A stretch of DNA of 64,000 nt from Sphingobacterium thalpophilum (GTDB lineage: Bacteria; Bacteroidota; Bacteroidia; Sphingobacteriales; Sphingobacteriaceae), in the NCBI RefSeq assembly GCF_038396785.1, contig NZ_CP151087.1, forward strand, positions 1,302,001-1,366,000, read 5' to 3'. A model generated the notes under the pieces. It saw only the letters and a list, made by a program, of their open reading frames with translations, did no database searches and was not told where the DNA came from. This document shows positions 26,381 through 35,666 of the stretch, one piece after another. How positions within the stretch are numbered: the first letter of the stretch is position 1; the number at the start of each line of letters is the position of its first letter. Made by a program: the position numbers and the translations under genes.

Positions 26381-27331
26381 ATGAAGTCTCTATTTTATAG
26401 AATGCTTTGCATAGTCGCCATGCTAATTTTAACATCGTGGGGATTTTTTGCTCATAAAAAAATTAATCATTATGCCGTCTTTGCTCTCCCCGCTCAGTTG
26501 GCTAAGTTTTATAAATCCAATATTGACCTTATTACCGAAAAAGCTGTTGATCCAGATAAACGCTGCTTCACAGACAGCGCTGAAGGCCCAAGACATTTTA
26601 TAGATTTAGAGGACTACCGCAAGGAAAGTACAGTTGACTCCATACCGATACATTGGTCACAAGCCAAAGAGAAATTTCAAGAAAAGCAATTGTTAAAAAA
26701 TGGCATTGTGCCCTGGCAAATCAATCTTACCTACCAAAAGCTTGTTAAGGCCTTTCAAGCAAAAGATTATAAGCGGATCATCAAACACTCAGCAGAAATC
26801 GGCCATTATATTGCTGATGCCCATGTTCCATTACACACGACTAAAAATTATAATGGACAGCTGACTAATCAACTCGGTATACACGCATTCTGGGAGAGCC
26901 GCTTACCGGAAATGTTTTCAGAAAAATACAACCTTCGCGTTGGAAAAGCCAACTATATCAAAGATCCCTTAGCGGAGGCCTGGAGTATCGTCCGTGAAAG
27001 CAATCGCCTTGTGGATTCTGTATTGAGCATTGAAGCCCAGCTCAATCGTCAATTTAAGGCATCTCAAAAAAAATCTTTTATTGAGCGAAACAATCAATTG
27101 GTATGGACCTATTCCGACAGTTATGCTAGAGCTTATCATGAAGCCATGAACGGTATGGTTGAAAGGAGAATGCAAAAAACCATTTTACGCGTTGCTTCCT
27201 ATTGGTATTCAGCCTGGCTCGAATCCGGCCAACCCGACTTGACTAACATCGAAAAAATAAAAAGCACCGACAAGCAAGATCACATCGATATAACGGGAAA
27301 AAAACGTATCGGTCGAGAGGAATGGATGTAA
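26381..27331 (+). CDS. Zinc-dependent phospholipase C / S1-P1 nuclease-like protein
   Basis: 316 residues. A signal-like start ends in WGFFAHKKINHYAVF: the Trp and His just after the cleavage site are the N-terminal zinc ligands of this fold. DPDKRCFTDSAEGPRHFIDLEDY, HSAEIGHYIADAHVPLHTT and GIHAFWESR supply the further Asp and His ligands (HxxxH, HxxxD types). The fold binds three zinc ions and cleaves phosphodiesters. Whether the substrate is phospholipid or single-stranded nucleic acid is not clear. It stands alone before the TonB receptor gene. Confidence 0.82.
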   Translation: MKSLFYRMLCIVAMLILTSWGFFAHKKINHYAVFALPAQLAKFYKSNIDLITEKAVDPDKRCFTDSAEGPRHFIDLEDYRKESTVDSIPIHWSQAKEKFQEKQLLKNGIVPWQINLTYQKLVKAFQAKDYKRIIKHSAEIGHYIADAHVPLHTTKNYNGQLTNQLGIHAFWESRLPEMFSEKYNLRVGKANYIKDPLAEAWSIVRESNRLVDSVLSIEAQLNRQFKASQKKSFIERNNQLVWTYSDSYARAYHEAMNGMVERRMQKTILRVASYWYSAWLESGQPDLTNIEKIKSTDKQDHIDITGKKRIGREEWM

Positions 27332-27403
27332 GAAGGCTATAAAATATCACCCGGACTACCAGTATTATTCACGCCGGACTATTTATTTTTTAGTCAGCTA
27401 AGC

Positions 27404-27411
27404 TACTTTTG
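27404..27411 (+). promoter_or_regulatory. -7 box of the TonB receptor promoter
   Basis: TACTTTTG matches TAnnTTTG exactly, 21 bp before the ATG at 27433. No good -33 TTG is seen at the expected distance. No cobalamin riboswitch was recognised in the 101-bp gap. Confidence 0.5.
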
Positions 27412-27432
27412 CAGCGTAAAATCTAGGAAAGC

Positions 27433-29319
27433 ATGTTGAATAAAAATATTACGTTAACAAACCTTGCATTAGTACTGAGTATTGGAACTGCGACCGCTCA
27501 GATTAAAGACACAACCGCTTTGGGCGAAGTCATCATTAATCAAAATCGCTTACAGATCCCTTTTTCAAAACAAAGCAAAAATATCCAAATATTGACGCAG
27601 GAAGATATACAGAGATTACCAAATCGATCAATAAACGAATTGCTGAGCAATATCCCAGGTGTTGATATTCGCCAACGTGGACCATTCGGTTCGCAGGCAG
27701 ATATAAGTATCGACGGTGGGTCTTTTGAACAGACGGCGATCCTACTCAATGGTGTTAAAATCACCGATCCACAGAGTGCCCATCACAACATGAACCTTCC
27801 GGTTCCTCTGGAGGCCATCGAGCGTATCGAAATCATTCGGGGGCCAGCTTCACGGATTTTCGGTATTAATGCACTAACCGGTGCCATTAACATCGTAACA
27901 AAGAAAATTGAATCAAATCAAATTAGTGCCCAGCTGTATAGTGGTTCTTCATTCAAAGATAATGAGCAGACAAGTGCAGGCAAGTATTATGGTAAAGGTG
28001 TTCAGCTTGGCTCACAGTTCTTAACCAAACAAACAAGCCACGGTTTATATTTTGGCCACGAAGATTCGAATGGACAACGCTATAATACAGCCTCTAATAA
28101 TAATAAACTCTATTATGACGGGACATATCAACCGAATACAGCCAATATGATAAAAGCCAATGTTGGCTATATCAACAATCAATTTGGAGCCAATGGTTAC
28201 TATGCTGCACCGAATGACAAGGAAGCGTATGAACAGGTTAAGACAGCTTTCGCTTCCCTGCAGTCCAAGCATCAATTAACACAGGCATTTTCCATCAGTC
28301 CACGCCTCAGTAATCGCTACAACGAAGATGAATATTGGTATTTAGGCAGAGAAACAACCAAAGGTAGGTCCAAACATTACAGCAACGTCTTTGGAGCTGA
28401 AATCAATGCTACATTGGAGCAAAGTTATGGTACATTTGGCTTAGGACTGGAAAGTCGATTTGAACGTATCAATAGCACCAGTATTGGCGACCATAACCGG
28501 GAGAATTACGGCGGCTACCTGGAATTCAAAACAGAGGCGATCGAAAAACTGATGATCAACTCGGGTGCCTACATCAATTATAACTCAAAATTTGGCTGGC
28601 AGGTATTCCCGGGTCTAGATTTGGGCTATGATATTACCGAACATTGGAAGATTGTAGTCAACGCAGGTTCTAGCCAACGCATCCCTTCCTTTACGGATCT
28701 TTACACCAATCAGACAGCCAACGTCGGAAACCCCACACTGAGCTCTGAAAATGCCTATCAGATAGAAAGTGGTATAAAATACTTATCCAATCGAGTTATT
28801 GCGCAAGTGGGCTATTTCCATCGAAGGATAAGCGATTTCATCGACTGGCAAAAAGAGGATGCCACTACAGGAAGCGGAACGGTCATTCCGTGGAAACCAA
28901 TAAATATTGGAAAAAATAAAATTGATGGATTCAATGCTTCATTCCGATATAATATCAATGATCCCAGCGCAACGACACGATACTTTACAACGCTAAGTTA
29001 TAATTATCTCAACCCAAGCATAACACTAGCAGATGGGATACTATCCAAATATGCTATTGAAAGCTTAAGGCATCAAGTTATTGCCAACTTTACCATAAAC
29101 CACAAGAACTGGATGTTCACTTCTGCAAACCGCTTTAATGAGCGTATCAGTTACAAATCTTATTTCATCGCTGACGTAAGAGGATCGTACCAACTCCAAG
29201 ACTTAAACATCTTTGTGGATGTTCAGAATATATTTGACAAGAGCTATATAGAAGCTGCCGCCGTTCCAATGCCCGGTCGTTGGTTTAGTATCGGCGCAAA
29301 ATATAAACTGAACTATTAA
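27433..29319 (+). CDS. TonB-dependent outer-membrane receptor (BtuB-like)
   Basis: 628 residues. Signal peptide to about residue 23, then the plug domain (LGEVIINQNRLQIPFSKQ...LLSNIPGVDIRQRG...RIEIIRGPASRIFGINALTGAINIVTKK) and a 22-strand barrel ending in a C-terminal aromatic strand (WFSIGAKYKLNY). It lacks the carboxypeptidase-like domain of SusC proteins and resembles BtuB/siderophore receptors. It imports a small ligand across the outer membrane using TonB energy. No ABC transporter or metal regulator is adjacent, so the ligand is unknown. Confidence 0.9.
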   Translation: MLNKNITLTNLALVLSIGTATAQIKDTTALGEVIINQNRLQIPFSKQSKNIQILTQEDIQRLPNRSINELLSNIPGVDIRQRGPFGSQADISIDGGSFEQTAILLNGVKITDPQSAHHNMNLPVPLEAIERIEIIRGPASRIFGINALTGAINIVTKKIESNQISAQLYSGSSFKDNEQTSAGKYYGKGVQLGSQFLTKQTSHGLYFGHEDSNGQRYNTASNNNKLYYDGTYQPNTANMIKANVGYINNQFGANGYYAAPNDKEAYEQVKTAFASLQSKHQLTQAFSISPRLSNRYNEDEYWYLGRETTKGRSKHYSNVFGAEINATLEQSYGTFGLGLESRFERINSTSIGDHNRENYGGYLEFKTEAIEKLMINSGAYINYNSKFGWQVFPGLDLGYDITEHWKIVVNAGSSQRIPSFTDLYTNQTANVGNPTLSSENAYQIESGIKYLSNRVIAQVGYFHRRISDFIDWQKEDATTGSGTVIPWKPINIGKNKIDGFNASFRYNINDPSATTRYFTTLSYNYLNPSITLADGILSKYAIESLRHQVIANFTINHKNWMFTSANRFNERISYKSYFIADVRGSYQLQDLNIFVDVQNIFDKSYIEAAAVPMPGRWFSIGAKYKLNY

Positions 29320-29371
29320 ACCCGATTAAATGGCAAAATCGGTTCTCTTCCCATTTCGCCATCAATTATAA

Positions 29372-29406
29372 AAAAGTCCCAAATGGAATGACCATTTGGG
29401 ACTTTT
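29372..29406. terminator. Bidirectional terminator
   Basis: 15-bp perfect stem AAAAGTCCCAAATGG / CCATTTGGGACTTTT with a 5-base loop between the convergent TonB receptor and ThuA-like genes. Confidence 0.9.
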
Positions 29407-29474
29407 CATTGTGTTATTGCCACATAGAAGCATGTACCATGCCCTATTTAAGAAAACGCCAACTATAAAATAAG

Positions 29475-30191
29475 TTACTTTTTCTTGGGAAGAACAGATA
29501 AAATTCCTCCAATTAAATGTTTTTGGAACTCAGGTTCGTCATAGGACTCATCGGTATGTCCAAGCCCGGTATAGAAGACTTTCCCTCCATCGTAGCTCTG
29601 GGTCCAGGAGATTGGATGGTGATCCCCCATTTTTCCTCCTTGGTAGCTTTTTTCATCCAAATTCATCAACACATGCAATCCGTCCTTCACATCCTTGAAA
29701 TTATACCATTCATCTTTGTGCCACCAGATCGGATCGAGGTGCTTGGTGGCCGGATGTTTTCTGTCCAGCACATCAATTTTGGCTTTTTGTACAGCAGGAT
29801 GAGACGCAAAATACGCGCCTACAAGGCCGTTATACCATGGCCAATCAAACTCAGTATCCGTCGCTGCATGGATACCCACAAACCCTTTTCCTGATTGGAT
29901 ATACCGCACAAAAGCTTCCTGTTGCGCATTATCGAGAATATCGCCGGTTGTGCTCAGAAAGATAACGGCGTCATATTTGTTCAATCCCTGATCGGTAAAC
30001 AGAGCTGCATCCTCCGAATGATCAGATTTTATTTTTTCTTTATCAAGCAATTGCTTAAGTACCTCTGCACCCTTTTCGATGCTTCCGTGTCTAAACCCTT
30101 TTGTCTTGCTAAAGATCAATACTTGCCTTTGTGCCTGAACAGCAGCTGACATCCCCAACAGGAGAAACAGAAAAATGAAGATTCTATTCAT
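29475..30191 (-). CDS. Secreted ThuA-like (trehalose utilisation) protein
   Basis: 238 residues with a signal peptide (cleavage near VQAQ). The ThuA fold of the class I glutamine-amidotransferase-like group is shown by VLIFSKTKGFRHGSI, YDAVIFLSTTGDIL, GKGFVGIHAATDTEFDW and the closing DHHPISWTQSYDGGKVFYTGLGHTDESYD. No catalytic Cys nucleophile is apparent, as in the family. It is linked to sugar metabolism in Bacteroidota, but the reaction is not settled. It stands alone on the minus strand. Confidence 0.88.
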   Translation of the reverse strand: MNRIFIFLFLLLGMSAAVQAQRQVLIFSKTKGFRHGSIEKGAEVLKQLLDKEKIKSDHSEDAALFTDQGLNKYDAVIFLSTTGDILDNAQQEAFVRYIQSGKGFVGIHAATDTEFDWPWYNGLVGAYFASHPAVQKAKIDVLDRKHPATKHLDPIWWHKDEWYNFKDVKDGLHVLMNLDEKSYQGGKMGDHHPISWTQSYDGGKVFYTGLGHTDESYDEPEFQKHLIGGILSVLPKKK

Positions 30192-30269
30192 GATATAAAT
30201 GGTTATTATGATGATTTAAGTTTAGGTTTACTAATTTCCGCAACGAAATTGCGATAAAAATAGCTGTAA

Positions 30270-30306
30270 AGAAAAGCCGTGCATTCTCCCGATACACGGC
30301 TTTTCT
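30270..30306. terminator. Terminator downstream of aroB
   Basis: 12-bp stem AGAAAAGCCGTG / CACGGCTTTTCT with a 13-base loop. Confidence 0.85.
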
Positions 30307-30312
30307 GTTTTA

Positions 30313-31380
30313 TTATGGTGTGATTAGCTCACGGTAAAAATCAAGACTTTCAATAATATCTTCCTCAGAAACGTAGATATCATATTGACAACTGCCAATT
30401 TGGTCAAGCAATGCGAAACCGATCTGATTGGACAAGTTTTTCTTATCGTTTCGCATCAGATCCAACAGGGCTGTATCAATGGAAGAATCAAATGTGTAGT
30501 CGTTGAAATATTTTCTAAAAGTTTGGATCAAATCGTTTAATTCATCCAAAGGCAAACCATTCAATTTATGCGATAGGTACCCCTCACAAATCATTCCTAC
30601 TGCAATAGCTTCTCCATGTAATAAAGGTGAAGCATCGTTCAACAACGAGTAGCCCTCAATAGCATGACCAATTGTATGGCCAAAGTTTAAAATTTTACGC
30701 AGTCCTTTTTCTTTCGGATCCTCAAGGATAACACGGTTTTTGATTGAAACAGAATGTTTGACTAAAGAATTATCGATTTGATCGATCTCCAACGTTTTCA
30801 CTCGCTCATAATAAGCCCGATCGAAGATCAGTCCATGTTTAATTACTTCAGCAAAACCTGAGATTAACTGACGTTGATCTAAGGTTTTCAAAAACTGGCT
30901 TGAAATAAATACAGCTTGGGGTTGTGCAAAAGTGCCAATAATATTTTTCACACTTCCCATATCAATACCGGTTTTACCTCCTACTGATGCATCTACCTGG
31001 GAAAGTAAAGTCGTCGGAATTTGAATAAAATCCATCCCTCTTTTGAAAGTCGATGCGGCAAATCCTCCCATATCAGTCACCACACCACCGCCAAGATTGA
31101 TCATCAATGAATGTCTATCGGCTCCGAAATCGAGCATATTATGCCATACACCAATACAGAAATCAATATTTTTATTTTCCTCGCCCGGATCTACTTCTAT
31201 CACATCATAATTCGCTAAATTGGGTAAAGCTTGCTGAAATAGCGGCAAACAATTATCCAAGGTATTGGTATCCACCAATACGATGATCTTTGAGTAATTG
31301 CGCTCAGCTAAAAATGCCTCTAAAGAGGCCAACGTATCATCAAAATATACCTGATAGCCCAAACTTTCTATGACTTCCAT
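30313..31380 (-). CDS. aroB: 3-dehydroquinate synthase
   Basis: 355 residues. NAD and substrate blocks are clear: LVDTNTLDN, DPGEENKN, NLGGGVVTDMGGFAASTFKRGMDFIQIPTTLLSQVDASVGGKTGID (the family signature) and the metal-binding His residues in NFGHTIGHAIE and HGEAIAVGM. It makes dehydroquinate in the second step of the shikimate pathway. It lies 50 bp downstream of the S4-domain gene on the same strand and may share its promoter. Confidence 0.97.
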   Translation of the reverse strand: MEVIESLGYQVYFDDTLASLEAFLAERNYSKIIVLVDTNTLDNCLPLFQQALPNLANYDVIEVDPGEENKNIDFCIGVWHNMLDFGADRHSLMINLGGGVVTDMGGFAASTFKRGMDFIQIPTTLLSQVDASVGGKTGIDMGSVKNIIGTFAQPQAVFISSQFLKTLDQRQLISGFAEVIKHGLIFDRAYYERVKTLEIDQIDNSLVKHSVSIKNRVILEDPKEKGLRKILNFGHTIGHAIEGYSLLNDASPLLHGEAIAVGMICEGYLSHKLNGLPLDELNDLIQTFRKYFNDYTFDSSIDTALLDLMRNDKKNLSNQIGFALLDQIGSCQYDIYVSEEDIIESLDFYRELITP

Positions 31381-31430
31381 TCTACGATTCTTTAAGGTTT
31401 AAGTTTTCTATTTACCAATATTGTTTAATA

Positions 31431-31637
31431 TTACACCAATTTTATTTGCATCCCATCAAATTCAACAACATCTCCCGGTCTTAATTTGAGTCTTTTACGG
31501 TAATCAACCTGCCCATTATACTTCACACACCCTTCCGCCACAACCCATTGAGCCATAGCACCATGCTCTACCCAATTTAAAGCTTTAAGTAACTGTATAA
31601 GCTGGATATATTCGCCCTCGATTTTAAATTCTTGCAT
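31431..31637 (-). CDS. S4-domain RNA-binding protein (YbcJ/YaaA-like)
   Basis: 68 residues, a stand-alone S4 domain: YIQLIQLLKALNWVEHGAMAQWVVAEGCVKYNGQVDYRKRLKLRPGDVVEF shows the alpha-L fold with the V..G.V..NG....R....GD pattern. Such small proteins bind structured RNA, often ribosomal. Its ATG lies four bases after a well-formed -7 box, so the mRNA is probably leaderless. Divergent from proline dehydrogenase; aroB follows 50 bp later. Confidence 0.85.
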   Translation of the reverse strand: MQEFKIEGEYIQLIQLLKALNWVEHGAMAQWVVAEGCVKYNGQVDYRKRLKLRPGDVVEFDGMQIKLV

Positions 31638-31641
31638 TTCA

Positions 31642-31671
31642 CAAAAATAGTGGTTTCACTGAGGAATACAA
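31642..31671 (-). promoter_or_regulatory. Promoter of the S4-domain gene (leaderless)
   Basis: On the minus strand TTG (31671-31669), 19 bp, then TATTTTTG (31649-31642) match the Bacteroidota consensus TTG-N19-TAnnTTTG exactly. The S4 ATG begins at 31637, four bases after the box, so transcription would start at or next to the start codon. Confidence 0.75.
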
Positions 31672-31704
31672 GAATTATCATCGTTTTAATGCTTACTAAA
31701 TTGC

Positions 31705-31712
31705 TACATTTG
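31705..31712 (+). promoter_or_regulatory. -7 box of the proline dehydrogenase promoter
   Basis: TACATTTG matches TAnnTTTG. The predicted transcript start falls near 31719, which rules against the in-frame TTG at 31718 and favours the ATG at 31733. Confidence 0.55.
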
Positions 31713-31732
31713 CCTTATTGCAAATAAAGATT

Positions 31733-32926
31733 ATGATTGAGAATTCTGAGCCCAAGACATTATCCTTTGATAATACAGAGATTGCTTTTAAAAGTAAAAG
31801 CGATAAGGATTTGGAAAGAGCGTATTGGTTATTCAAAATAATAGCGAATAACTTCTTGACAAAAGTAGGTCCGTCAATGACCAACTTTGCCCTGAACATA
31901 GGACTGCCTATCCAAGGTATCATCCGTAAAACAATTTTCAAACATTTTTGTGGTGGAGAAACCATCGCGGGTTGCGAAGCAGCAATCAACGAATTGGGAG
32001 AAAATGGTGTAGGGACAATCCTGGATTATTCTGTTGAAGGAGAGGAAACAGAAAGTGCATTTGACGCCTGTTGCGAAGAGGTATTACGTACCGTAGTTGC
32101 GGCAAGTAAAAACAAGTACATTCCATTTTCGGTATTTAAACCAACTGGATTAGGACGTTTTGAGTTATTTGAAAAGGTCAATGCCAAAGAAACTTTAACA
32201 GCGGCAGAACAAGGAGAATACCAACGCATGTTGGATCGTACTGACCGTATCTGTAAAGCATGTCATGCCGCAGGTGTAAAAGTTTTGGTGGATGCTGAAC
32301 ATTCATGGATTCAAGATGCGATCGATGATATTGCACGTGAAATGATGGAAAAATACAATATGGAGAAACCAATTGTATATAATACTTATCAATTGTACCG
32401 TAGTGATAAGTTGGCATCGTTGAAAGCTGACTTTGAATATGCAAAAGTTAGAGGGTTTCATATGGGTGCTAAGATCGTTCGTGGTGCCTACATGGAAATC
32501 GAACGTGCCCGTGCTGCACAAAAAGGTTATTCCGATCCCATCCAGCCAAATAAAGAAGCTTCAGATAGAGATTATAATGAAGCTATTGAATTTATCTTGG
32601 ACCACCTGGACAACTTTGGGCTAATGGCGGGTACACACAATGAGGACAGTAGCATGTTATTGGCGAAGGAAATTGACAGACGTGGTATCGATAGATCCAC
32701 CGATCGCATCTTCTTTGCGCAATTATTGGGTATGTCTGACAACCTTAGCTTTAACTTGGCGGCACATGGCTATAATGTTGCTAAATACATGCCTTATGGA
32801 CCGGTTAAAGCGGTGATGCCATATCTTTTCCGTAGAGCACAAGAAAATACTTCCGTCGCAGGAGCGACAGGTCGGGAGCTCGGGCTTTTGATCAAAGAAA
32901 AACAAAGAAGAAAAGCTAGTCGATAA
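31733..32926 (+). CDS. Proline dehydrogenase
   Basis: 397 residues from the ATG at 31733. Stand-alone proline dehydrogenase of the FAD TIM-barrel type: FSVFKPTGLGRFELFE, KVLVDAEHSWIQDAID, NTYQLYR, GAKIVRGAYMEIERARA (flavin-binding RGAY) and the C-terminal YGPVKAVMPYLFRRAQENTSV with the substrate-binding Y-x-x-R-R. It oxidises proline to pyrroline-5-carboxylate and passes electrons to quinone. No P5C dehydrogenase domain is fused, so a separate PruA is expected elsewhere. Confidence 0.93.
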   Translation: MIENSEPKTLSFDNTEIAFKSKSDKDLERAYWLFKIIANNFLTKVGPSMTNFALNIGLPIQGIIRKTIFKHFCGGETIAGCEAAINELGENGVGTILDYSVEGEETESAFDACCEEVLRTVVAASKNKYIPFSVFKPTGLGRFELFEKVNAKETLTAAEQGEYQRMLDRTDRICKACHAAGVKVLVDAEHSWIQDAIDDIAREMMEKYNMEKPIVYNTYQLYRSDKLASLKADFEYAKVRGFHMGAKIVRGAYMEIERARAAQKGYSDPIQPNKEASDRDYNEAIEFILDHLDNFGLMAGTHNEDSSMLLAKEIDRRGIDRSTDRIFFAQLLGMSDNLSFNLAAHGYNVAKYMPYGPVKAVMPYLFRRAQENTSVAGATGRELGLLIKEKQRRKASR

Positions 32927-32937
32927 CGACTAGCTTT
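32911..32937 (+). terminator. Terminator whose stem begins inside the proline dehydrogenase coding end
   Basis: AAAAGCTAGTCG / CGACTAGCTTTT with loop ATAA, then T's. The first arm encodes the last residues and the stop codon TAA (32924-32926) spans the arm end and loop. Confidence 0.85.
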
Positions 32938-33111
32938 TTTTATAATTGGCGGGCATCAAGTCCATCTACTCAAGGAACTATGCTCAAATGATTTCCAGGA
33001 AACACCCTACTTTTGAAAAGCACAAAAGCACTTTACCTATCACCCAACTCCCCTTCGTCCTTTTGAAACAAGCTAATTACAAAATCATTCCATATTCTTG
33101 AAACTATTATT

Positions 33112-33119
33112 TATGTTTG
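33112..33119 (+). promoter_or_regulatory. -7 box upstream of the acyl-CoA synthetase
   Basis: TATGTTTG matches TAnnTTTG. It overlaps a TTG at 33117 that would otherwise be the longest ORF start, so the start is placed at the ATG at 33192. A similar TACTTTTG at 33008-33015 could be a second promoter. Confidence 0.45.
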
Positions 33120-33191
33120 CAAACTTTTCCCTTAAAACAAAGTTCATACAGGAAGGGTGCTCCCCCGGAGCTTAAAAGAATACGATTTGAA

Positions 33192-34970
33192 ATGGAAGAA
33201 AAACTTAGATTATTTGATCTTGCACGTCAACAGATGGGCAAATACCCCGATCTTGATATGTTTGCCCACAAAGTGGACGGCAAGTGGAATTATATCAAAA
33301 CAGCAGATTTTCTTGAACAAGTAGACAGCCTCTCCAAAGGGCTGATTGAACTTGGCGTGAAACCCAACGAGAAAGTTGGTCTCATTGCCGGCAGCAGTAT
33401 GGAATGGCATTTGATTGACTTTGCAATCCAGCAAATTGGTGCAGTGGTGGTCGCCATCTATCCAAATATTACGGATACAGACTATCAATATATCTTTAAT
33501 GATGCCGAAATCAGGGTTTGCATCGTCAGCAACAAAAGCCTGTACGATCGACTGATGAATCTAACCGACTCAATCTATACGTTGAAGTATATTTTTTGTA
33601 TCGCAGATCAGGAAGGAACACGTAGCTGGAAAGAACTGAATGATATAGGCTCCAATTGCTCCTTAGAAAAACTAGCAGCACTACGTGACCAGGTTAAACC
33701 TGAAGATCTCGCTACCCTGATTTACACTTCCGGTACAACGGGCAAACCAAAAGGCGTAATGTTGTCACACAATAATATCTTTTCCAATGTATTGGGCGCA
33801 GCAGAAATTACCCCTTGTAAAGCTTATGACCGCGGACTGACCTTCCTCCCTCCTTGTCACGCCTACGAGCGTATGGTTTTATATACCTATATGTATCTTG
33901 GCTTTACGGTCTATATCGCAGAATCTTTTGACAAGATTGGTGATAATCTGAAGGAAGTAAAACCTCATATCATGACCGTTGTCCCACGTATTCTTGAAAA
34001 AGTCTATGAGAAAATTATGAAAACAGGTCATGATCTCAGTGGTTTCAAACGAAAAGTATTTGATTGGGCTGTTTCAGTTGCAGAAGAATATGATCCAAAT
34101 CCTGAGAAAAGAAGTCTATCCTATAATCTCAAACTAAAGCTTGCCAAGAAACTTGTCCTTAACAAATGGTATGAAGCATTGGGTGGCGAATTACTTACCG
34201 TTGCCTCTGGATCAGCCTCTCTTCACAGCAAGTTAACACGTGCCTTCTTAGCTGCAGGAATTCCATTATATGAGGGATACGGCATGACCGAAGCCTCCCC
34301 ACTCATTTCGGTCAATCATTATATCAAAGGAATACGCATAGGTACTGTTGGCCTTCCTGTCCGTTTTGTTGAAATAAAACTTGCTGAAGACGGAGAAATA
34401 TTAGTAAAAGGCCCTAATGTCATGATGGGATACTATAAGAACAAGGCCGAAACGGATAAAACGATCATTGATGGATGGCTGCATACCGGAGATATTGGAA
34501 AGTGGGAAGATGAAAAATTCTTGAAAATCATTGACCGAAAAAAAGAGATGTTCAAAATTTCAGGTGGGAAGTACGTCATACCACAACCTATCGAAACCAA
34601 GCTTGTTGAATCTAAATTTATTGAACAGGCAATGGTTATCGGTGACGGGATGAAGTTTGCTTCTGCCTTTATTGTACCAAACTATGCCCATTTGTTGGAT
34701 TGGGCCAGAACAGATGCTCCTGAACTTGCAAGCATGACAAAGGATGATTTTCTGACTGACCCTGCCATAGTAAAAAAAGTTAATCAAGAGGTACGTCGTG
34801 CAAACCAGCACTTTGGTAACTGGGAGCAGATTAAGAAACCAATTATTTTAACAGATGAATTTACTATTGAAAATGGAGAGTTAACACCAACCTTGAAAAT
34901 GAAACGAAAGGTAATTCTCGAACATCATCAAGAAGAGTTCAATAACCTCTATCAGATGGAGATGGATTAA
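33192..34970 (+). CDS. Long-chain fatty acid--CoA ligase (AMP-forming)
   Basis: 592 residues from the ATG at 33192 (MEEKLRLFDLARQQ), the usual length for Bacteroidota members. The AMP-binding P-loop is LIYTSGTTGKPKGVMLSH, followed by YGMTEASP (A5) and GWLHTGDIG (A7) with ..IDRKKEMFKISGGKYV (A8, catalytic Lys region). It activates fatty acids as acyl-CoA via acyl-AMP at the membrane. It could feed acyl starters to the type III PKS but is far from it and probably serves general lipid turnover. Confidence 0.93.
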   Translation: MEEKLRLFDLARQQMGKYPDLDMFAHKVDGKWNYIKTADFLEQVDSLSKGLIELGVKPNEKVGLIAGSSMEWHLIDFAIQQIGAVVVAIYPNITDTDYQYIFNDAEIRVCIVSNKSLYDRLMNLTDSIYTLKYIFCIADQEGTRSWKELNDIGSNCSLEKLAALRDQVKPEDLATLIYTSGTTGKPKGVMLSHNNIFSNVLGAAEITPCKAYDRGLTFLPPCHAYERMVLYTYMYLGFTVYIAESFDKIGDNLKEVKPHIMTVVPRILEKVYEKIMKTGHDLSGFKRKVFDWAVSVAEEYDPNPEKRSLSYNLKLKLAKKLVLNKWYEALGGELLTVASGSASLHSKLTRAFLAAGIPLYEGYGMTEASPLISVNHYIKGIRIGTVGLPVRFVEIKLAEDGEILVKGPNVMMGYYKNKAETDKTIIDGWLHTGDIGKWEDEKFLKIIDRKKEMFKISGGKYVIPQPIETKLVESKFIEQAMVIGDGMKFASAFIVPNYAHLLDWARTDAPELASMTKDDFLTDPAIVKKVNQEVRRANQHFGNWEQIKKPIILTDEFTIENGELTPTLKMKRKVILEHHQEEFNNLYQMEMD

Positions 34971-35023
34971 GGTTTAATAAATCAAAATTTTGACATAGCG
35001 CGCTATATTTATACGAGTAAAAC

Positions 35024-35599
35024 ATGAAATTATTAAAGGATAGAATCCTTCATGACGGTAAAAGTCTTGCAGGAGGCATACTTAAAGTAGACAACTTCAT
35101 CAATCACCAGATGGACCCCGTGTTGATGAAATCTATTGCGGTGGAATTTGTCCGCCGTTTTGCAGACCTCCCGATCAATAAAATCATTACAATTGAAGCA
35201 AGCGGAATAGCCCCAGCGATCATGCTTGGCTACCTTTTGGAATTACCGGTTGTATTTGTAAAAAAAGCAAAACCGACCACCATGGCCGATATGTATGTAA
35301 GCCAGGTACATTCATTTACCAAGAATAGAACCTACGACATCTGTGTCAGCAAAGAGTTTCTTACGCCGAGCGACAATGTTCTTTTTATAGACGATTTTTT
35401 GGCCAATGGGAATGCTGCTTTTGGTATGCTCGATCTCGTCAAACAATCGGGGGCTTCTGTCTTGGGCATGGGATTTATTATCGAAAAATCCTTCCAGGAA
35501 GGTGGCAAAAGATTACGAGAATTGCCCGATTTAAGAATAGAATCGCTAGCGCGGATAAGGTCGCTTGAAGTGAATAAAGTCAGTTTCGAAGAAGATTAG
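35024..35599 (+). CDS. xpt: Xanthine phosphoribosyltransferase
   Basis: 191 residues, the usual Xpt size. [32 protein letters not shown] at the start and the PRPP loop [13 protein letters not shown] near residues 122-134 identify it; [14 protein letters not shown] is the hood/base region. It makes XMP from xanthine and PRPP in purine salvage. It lies 53 bp after the acyl-CoA synthetase with no terminator seen between, so co-transcription is possible; a strong hairpin closes it. Confidence 0.95.
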   Translation: MKLLKDRILHDGKSLAGGILKVDNFINHQMDPVLMKSIAVEFVRRFADLPINKIITIEASGIAPAIMLGYLLELPVVFVKKAKPTTMADMYVSQVHSFTKNRTYDICVSKEFLTPSDNVLFIDDFLANGNAAFGMLDLVKQSGASVLGMGFIIEKSFQEGGKRLRELPDLRIESLARIRSLEVNKVSFEED

Positions 35600-35606
35600 C
35601 AAAAAG

Positions 35607-35641
35607 AAAAGCCTCATCTCCCTAAGGAGTGAGGCTTTTTT
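35607..35641 (+). terminator. Terminator after xpt
   Basis: AAAAGCCTCA-T-CTCC / GGAG-T-GAGGCTTTT stem with a short loop and a T run; also serves the convergent 161-residue gene. Confidence 0.88.
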
Positions 35642-35666
35642 ATTCAAACAACAAGATAAATTCTTT

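Noticed and set aside
27332..27432. Possible cobalamin riboswitch before the BtuB-like receptor
   Set aside because: The gap is only 101 bp and lacks the B12-box; the -7 box lies 21 bp before the ATG, leaving no room for a riboswitch leader.
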